DNA of 64,000 nt, from assembly GCF_007997005.1 (NCBI RefSeq), contig NZ_VOSL01000145.1:1-64000 (forward strand), read 5' to 3'. A program made the position numbers and the translations under genes. This DNA comes from Lujinxingia vulgaris. Its GTDB lineage: Bacteria > Myxococcota_A > Bradymonadia > Bradymonadales > Bradymonadaceae. Below are positions 60,236 to 64,000 of the stretch, piece after piece. The first letter of the stretch is position 1. The number at the start of each line of letters is the position of its first letter. The notes below the pieces were generated by a model, which searched no databases, was not told the origin of the DNA, and saw only the letters and a list, made by a program, of their open reading frames with translations.

Positions 60236-62155
60236 TCAGTCCGGCTCGGAGGGGGGAATCGGGACCATGTCCCACGCGCCGGCGGCGTCGCAGTCGGGGG
60301 CGTCCGCGCTGAGCAGGGGGGTGTAGACACGATCGCCGCCGGGAGGGGCCTCGGTCCGGACCGGTGAGGTGCTGTTGGCGTGGAGGCAGCTGACGATGAG
60401 CGCATGGGAGGCATCTTCGCCGCTGGCCAGCGCGTAGATGCGCATCGGGCGGGGAGGAGGCGCACTCAGGTGTACCAGCAGCTCGTCTGTGACCTCGCCG
60501 CGCTCCACCCGAATGCTCGGGAGGCCCTCGGCGCGGAGGTGCGACTCGGTGCGCGCCCGATGACTCGTGAGCAGGTGGGCCAGCGCCTGCCAGGTGGCCG
60601 GACCGGGGTGGGCGCGGGTGAAGTGTTCAAAATCGAGGATCGTGCTCTGCCGGATGGCGTCGGCGCGACTCGGGTCGGTCTCGGCGAGGTCGTCGGCAAG
60701 GACCATGCGCGTGGAGGTAGCGCGCCAGGCCAGGTAGGGCTCGTCGGTGAGCTTGATGCCGCGCTGGCTCAGGCTCAGGAGGATCCCCTGGAGGCGGTCG
60801 TCGGGGCTCGGGGCGTGTTCATGCCAGCGCGCGGCGAGCTCAATGGCCATGGCCGCATCGGCGGGCTCTTCGATGCGCTCGAGAAGATCGAGCGCTACGT
60901 AAATCTCATCGTCAGGGTGGTCGCCGCTGCCGTAGTGAAGCGCGAAGAAGGCAGCGAGGGTGAAGGCTGCCACGAGCAGCGCAGCGCTGAGGTTGGTCAG
61001 GGCGGACGCGGGCGTGGGCGGCGAGAAGCTCTCTCGTCCTCTGAGCACCACGAAGCCCAGCGCAAGTCCGGCGAAGAGGCCGCCGAAGTGCCCCCAGGCG
61101 TCGATGACCGGGATGAAGAGCGAGGCGGCGACGTTAAGCCCGAGGATGGTGGTCCACCAGCGACGGGTCTGACGGTAAGGCGGCGGGAGCTCCTTCTCGA
61201 AACGCAGATGCAGCGCGAGGTAGGCGCCAAGAAGCCCGAAAAGTGCCGTGGAGATCCCCACGGAGAAGAGCGCGTCGGAGCCGTAGAGTGAGGCCAGGGC
61301 GCCGGCCAGCGCGGTGGCGAGCGTGAGCACGATGGTGGGCGCGATGCCCATCAGCCGCTCCAGGTAGGTTCCCAGAAAGAGCAGGCCCATCGCGTTGATG
61401 CCAAAGTGCACCAGGCCACCGTGGAGGAGGTTGGCGGTGAAGACGCGCCAGATCTGGCCGTGCTCCAGCACCATCACCCGGGAGTTGGCGCCGGCGTAGA
61501 GGTGTTCGAGCACGTCGAGCGAGGGCGTCAAAAAGCTCTGGGCGGCAAAGGCGATGGCCAGCACGATCAGAAATCGGGGCGTGAACCAGGGGCGCCCGCC
61601 GGTGATCTCCTGGCTGAGCTCGGCGAGCTGGCGCATGCGCACAAGCTGGGCGTTACCCTCGGGGCGGGCGCGCACTCGCTCGAGCATCTCCGCCCAGACC
61701 AGGCGCCAGGTCTCCGGGTGTGGAAAATCGGAGGCGGTGTAGACGTAGGTGCGCGCCAGGGTGTCGATGACCAGAGCGGGCTCGCGGCGCACCACGAGAG
61801 GGACGGCGGTGCGAAGATCGGAGTAGTTCAGGGTGTCGCTGCGGCGGGACGTGCGACTTCGGGGCAGCGTGAGGCTCTCGTCGCCAAAGCGGATCGTTTG
61901 TGCGCCGGAGGGCAGCCAGATCTTGCGGATAGCGATGGCCAGCAACGCGACCGCCAGCGGCGCCAGAGACGCGATGGCGGGAAGATCGCCCCCCAGCCAC
62001 GCCTCGGCCTCGCCGATCAGCAGCCAGACGCCGAAGCAGAGGCCCCCGAGCAGCATGGCGAAGGAGCGCGTGATCAGCGCTGGCGAGACCATCGGGATGG
62101 TGGTCGGTGCGCGCTCGTCACGTTCGGGGGCGTCCGATGAGGGCTCATCGCTCAT
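60236..62155 (-). CDS. Rhomboid-family intramembrane serine protease with long C-terminal extension
   Basis: A 639-residue membrane protein. An N-terminal region holds two hydrophobic segments and a soluble domain. The rhomboid core has HGGLVHFGINAMGLLFLG, catalytic Ser302 in VGISTALFGLLGAY (the usual GxS), and catalytic His356 in WGHFGGLFAGLALG. A 220-residue C-terminal soluble domain with helical repeats follows. Rhomboids cleave membrane proteins within the bilayer. The ATG overlaps the stop of the cytidylyltransferase gene by ATGA. Confidence 0.88.
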   Translation of the reverse strand: MSDEPSSDAPERDERAPTTIPMVSPALITRSFAMLLGGLCFGVWLLIGEAEAWLGGDLPAIASLAPLAVALLAIAIRKIWLPSGAQTIRFGDESLTLPRSRTSRRSDTLNYSDLRTAVPLVVRREPALVIDTLARTYVYTASDFPHPETWRLVWAEMLERVRARPEGNAQLVRMRQLAELSQEITGGRPWFTPRFLIVLAIAFAAQSFLTPSLDVLEHLYAGANSRVMVLEHGQIWRVFTANLLHGGLVHFGINAMGLLFLGTYLERLMGIAPTIVLTLATALAGALASLYGSDALFSVGISTALFGLLGAYLALHLRFEKELPPPYRQTRRWWTTILGLNVAASLFIPVIDAWGHFGGLFAGLALGFVVLRGRESFSPPTPASALTNLSAALLVAAFTLAAFFALHYGSGDHPDDEIYVALDLLERIEEPADAAMAIELAARWHEHAPSPDDRLQGILLSLSQRGIKLTDEPYLAWRATSTRMVLADDLAETDPSRADAIRQSTILDFEHFTRAHPGPATWQALAHLLTSHRARTESHLRAEGLPSIRVERGEVTDELLVHLSAPPPRPMRIYALASGEDASHALIVSCLHANSTSPVRTEAPPGGDRVYTPLLSADAPDCDAAGAWDMVPIPPSEPD

Positions 62156-62916
62156 GAGGATGTGGCCTCGCCACTCAGGCTGACCTCGACGGCGTGCAGA
62201 TCTTCGACGGTGTCGATCTCGCGCCAGCCGCCCTCGATGGGGGCGGTGCCGATGGCCGTGCCGCGCTGGATCATGAACTCAAAAAGGTCGCAGAGGTACG
62301 CCTTCTGAAAGGTGCGGCCGTTCTGGAAGATGTCGTCCGGGGCGTAGGTGTCGCGGGCGGCGGCGAAGGCCTCGCGAAGCGCTCTTGCGCCGCGCTCGCT
62401 GAAGTAGGCCAGGCCGATGAATTCGCCAAGCGCGCCCTCCGGGCCGACGTGCTTTCCGACGCGTTGCACATGTCCCTTTTCAACGCGCGTCAGCTCGGCC
62501 TGCTCGACCGGGTGGTCGGTGCGGCCCTCATAGGAGGTGTGCCAGTGGCGGTCGACGACCAGCGCGATGTCGTGTTCGGTGTCCAAGGCGGCTTTTACAA
62601 CCTCGGGGGTGAAGACGATGTCGGAGTAGGAGACGAGCATCGGCCCGGTTAACGCCTCATCGGCGCAGAAGAGGGACTGGAGGATGTTGTTGTCGGGCCA
62701 GCCCGGGTTGGCGTGGTAGGTGGCTCCTTCGACCACCAGGCGATCGGCCAGGTAGCCGCGGATGATGTGCAGATCGTCGACCCCGTGGGCGCGGTAGGCC
62801 TCAAGCTGGTGATCGAGGATGGAGCGGCCGCCGACGCGCACCATGCACTTGGGGCGCTCGTCGGTGTGGTGTTCCAGGCGGCTGCCGCGGCCGGCGGCGA
62901 TGATGATAGCTTTCAT
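62152..62916 (-). CDS. Nucleotidyltransferase of the inositol/choline-phosphate cytidylyltransferase type
   Basis: A 254-residue sugar-type nucleotidyltransferase. The N-terminal IIAAGRGSRLEHHTDERPKCM carries the GxGxR and K residues that bind the nucleoside triphosphate. Metal-binding DIVF and a later GGWREIDTVEDL are present. Members include LicC (choline-phosphate) and IPCT (inositol-1-phosphate) cytidylyltransferases. It overlaps the CDP-alcohol transferase by ATGA, so it likely supplies a CDP-alcohol for that enzyme. The alcohol is not defined by sequence. Confidence 0.87.
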   Translation of the reverse strand: MKAIIIAAGRGSRLEHHTDERPKCMVRVGGRSILDHQLEAYRAHGVDDLHIIRGYLADRLVVEGATYHANPGWPDNNILQSLFCADEALTGPMLVSYSDIVFTPEVVKAALDTEHDIALVVDRHWHTSYEGRTDHPVEQAELTRVEKGHVQRVGKHVGPEGALGEFIGLAYFSERGARALREAFAAARDTYAPDDIFQNGRTFQKAYLCDLFEFMIQRGTAIGTAPIEGGWREIDTVEDLHAVEVSLSGEATSS

Positions 62917-63674
62917 GATCGGTAGAACCCCGGGTGAGCGAGCTTGAGCAGGATCGCCAGCGTGGTGCGGGCCAGGTAGACCATGTACACGCCGAGATAA
63001 AGCACCAGAAAGACGATGGCCGCGTCAAAGGGGAGGACGAAGGCCGCCAGGGCCACCCACATGATCCAGGAGGGGTAGTGCACGAAGTAGCGTGCGACGG
63101 CCTCGGCCACCCAGACCCCTTTGCCGATGAGGGAGGCAGGCATGGCGCGCTTGCGGGCGGAGTCGCCCGGCTTGATCTCCTGGCCGGCGTATTCGGGGCG
63201 GCGCACGAAGTTGGTCAGCGAGGTGGCCGCGCCCACCAGGAAGACGCCGGCGGTGGCGACGATCAGCCAGTAGGGCTGGGCGTCGAGCATCCACAGGCGG
63301 ATGCCCAGGGCGCCGGCCAGGGTCATGGCTTTGAGCTCGTCCATTAAAAAGTCCAGGTGGGAGCCCACCTCGGAGGTCATGGACTTGAGCCTGGCGAGCT
63401 GCCCGTCGGCGCAGTCAAAGAGGTAGGAGAGCTGCACGAGCAGCGCGCCCACCAGAAATCCCCAGGCGCCGGGCAGGGCGATGAACGCCGCGGCAGCCAC
63501 AAAAAAGACCGCCACGCCCAGAAAGGTCACCTGGTTGGGGGTGAGCGGCGTGGGGCGCAGCAGGGCCACTAAGATGGCGGCGATGGGGCGCGCGACGTAG
63601 GTGTTCCAGGCGATGTCCTCTTTCTTTTTGGAGGCCTGGTAGACGTCGCGGATCGACTGAATCAAGGAGGTCAT
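62913..63674 (-). CDS. CDP-alcohol phosphatidyltransferase family protein
   Basis: A 253-residue multi-pass membrane enzyme. The CDP-alcohol motif DCADGQLARLKSMTSEVGSHLDFLMDE holds the four aspartates in D-x2-DG-x2-AR-x8-G-x3-D-x3-D order. About five hydrophobic segments surround it. It transfers a phosphoalcohol from CDP-alcohol to a lipid or soluble acceptor. Next to a cytidylyltransferase, a linked CDP-alcohol pathway (for example an inositol-phosphate compound) is likely. The gene is 4 bp from the following partial gene. Confidence 0.9.
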   Translation of the reverse strand: MTSLIQSIRDVYQASKKKEDIAWNTYVARPIAAILVALLRPTPLTPNQVTFLGVAVFFVAAAAFIALPGAWGFLVGALLVQLSYLFDCADGQLARLKSMTSEVGSHLDFLMDELKAMTLAGALGIRLWMLDAQPYWLIVATAGVFLVGAATSLTNFVRRPEYAGQEIKPGDSARKRAMPASLIGKGVWVAEAVARYFVHYPSWIMWVALAAFVLPFDAAIVFLVLYLGVYMVYLARTTLAILLKLAHPGFYRS

Positions 63675-63678
63675 CGGA

Positions 63679-64000
63679 TCAGGAGGTCCAGGATGTCATG
63701 GTCTCTTCGACCAATGAGAGTTCGGTGCCGTTCCAACGCCACAGGTGCTGGGCGCCGCGTCCGGCACCGTCGGCCAGAGCGAAACCCTCTTCGTGCAGCC
63801 AGTATTCGGTGCCGGGCTCAAGCGCCGAGACATCCCAGTTCTCGGGGATGTTGCGGTGCCACACGCTCCAGAACTGGTAGTGATGGATGTAGGTTTCATC
63901 GTCTTCAAAGACGGGATCTTCGATGGCCTCGCGCCATTCTTCTTTAAGGACGCAGGTGGCCTGGGGGGTGGAGAGGTCCATCAGCTCGGTGGCGGCGCAG
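63679..64000 (-). CDS. Unknown protein, 5' partial
   Basis: The open frame continues past the window edge without a stop, so the ATG at 63981 is probably internal. The visible 107 residues are acidic with several tryptophans (HHYQFWSVWHRNIPENWDVS). No family is recognised. It is probably the upstream gene of the block with the CDP-alcohol transferase, 4 bp away. Confidence 0.5.
   Translation of the reverse strand, partial: CAATELMDLSTPQATCVLKEEWREAIEDPVFEDDETYIHHYQFWSVWHRNIPENWDVSALEPGTEYWLHEEGFALADGAGRGAQHLWRWNGTELSLVEETMTSWTS

Noticed and set aside
59835-60326. Plus-strand 163-codon frame over the gap before the rhomboid gene
   Set aside because: It overlaps the start of the Tad-like gene and the rhomboid end, and its composition is poor in helix- or strand-forming patterns.

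Overview
The window reads as a chromosomal segment of a GC-rich Gram-negative bacterium of the Myxococcota / former Deltaproteobacteria sphere. My best guess is a Bradymonadales-like predator, inferred from family content and not from any search. Pointers are many outer-membrane lipoproteins, a DUF1552/DUF1592 pair, a TIGR02266-like PilZ protein, type IV pilus ATPases, a Tad-like pseudopilin cluster, DapD and a lone KamE-type B12 protein. Genes are dense, ATGA stop/start overlaps are common, and GTG or TTG starts are frequent. I see no prophage, insertion sequence, integrase or CRISPR array.

Layout. 1-6.4 kb: the 3' part of hrpB, a histidine-rich metal-binding protein, a regular tandem array of GACC-N3-GGTC palindromes, and the DUF1552/DUF1592 pair. 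6.6-12 kb: a GspE/PilB-type ATPase with a DUF1499 protein, a small membrane protein, an oligopeptide-binding lipoprotein and a TlpA-type thioredoxin. 12-19.3 kb: a GCS2-CBS fusion protein, dnaE and recA, with a clear sigma-70 promoter and terminators. 19.4-25 kb: pilT, an outer-membrane barrel candidate, a PilZ-like acidic protein and a YqiA-like esterase. 25-28.5 kb: a DpnA-like GATC adenine methyltransferase behind a promoter region packed with 13 GATC sites, then a Ski2-like helicase. 28.5-38 kb: HtrA with a membrane winged-helix protein, a START-like protein, a hybrid histidine kinase, a peptidyl-prolyl isomerase lipoprotein, a Sel1-repeat protein, an SH3-like lipoprotein and an alpha/beta hydrolase. 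38-43.4 kb: two small envelope proteins, msrB coupled to a free-methionine sulfoxide reductase, an M19 dipeptidase, a HEAT protein and a metzincin lipoprotein. 43.5-49.4 kb: an unknown protein, a CYTH protein, a solitary KamE-like B12 protein, a pentapeptide-repeat protein, a TPR-like protein and an orphan PKS-ketoreductase-like protein. 49.5-54 kb: secG, dapD with an aminotransferase, a membrane protein, tRNA-Ala(CGC) and a DUF421 protein. 54.2-64 kb: a RluA-type synthase, a four-gene Tad-like operon, and a rhomboid / cytidylyltransferase / CDP-alcohol phosphatidyltransferase block that runs off the right edge.

How the genes work together. Most are envelope, surface or housekeeping functions. 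The tightest functional couples are MsrB with fRMsr (R-methionine sulfoxide repair), DapD with an aminotransferase (lysine/DAP), the nucleotidyltransferase with the CDP-alcohol transferase (polar headgroup transfer), and TadE/TadG-like proteins in one operon. The most striking unexplained signals are the GATC cluster in front of the GATC methyltransferase, the 79/158-bp higher-order palindrome array, the orphan ketoreductase-like protein with a coiled-coil N-terminus, and the solitary KamE.
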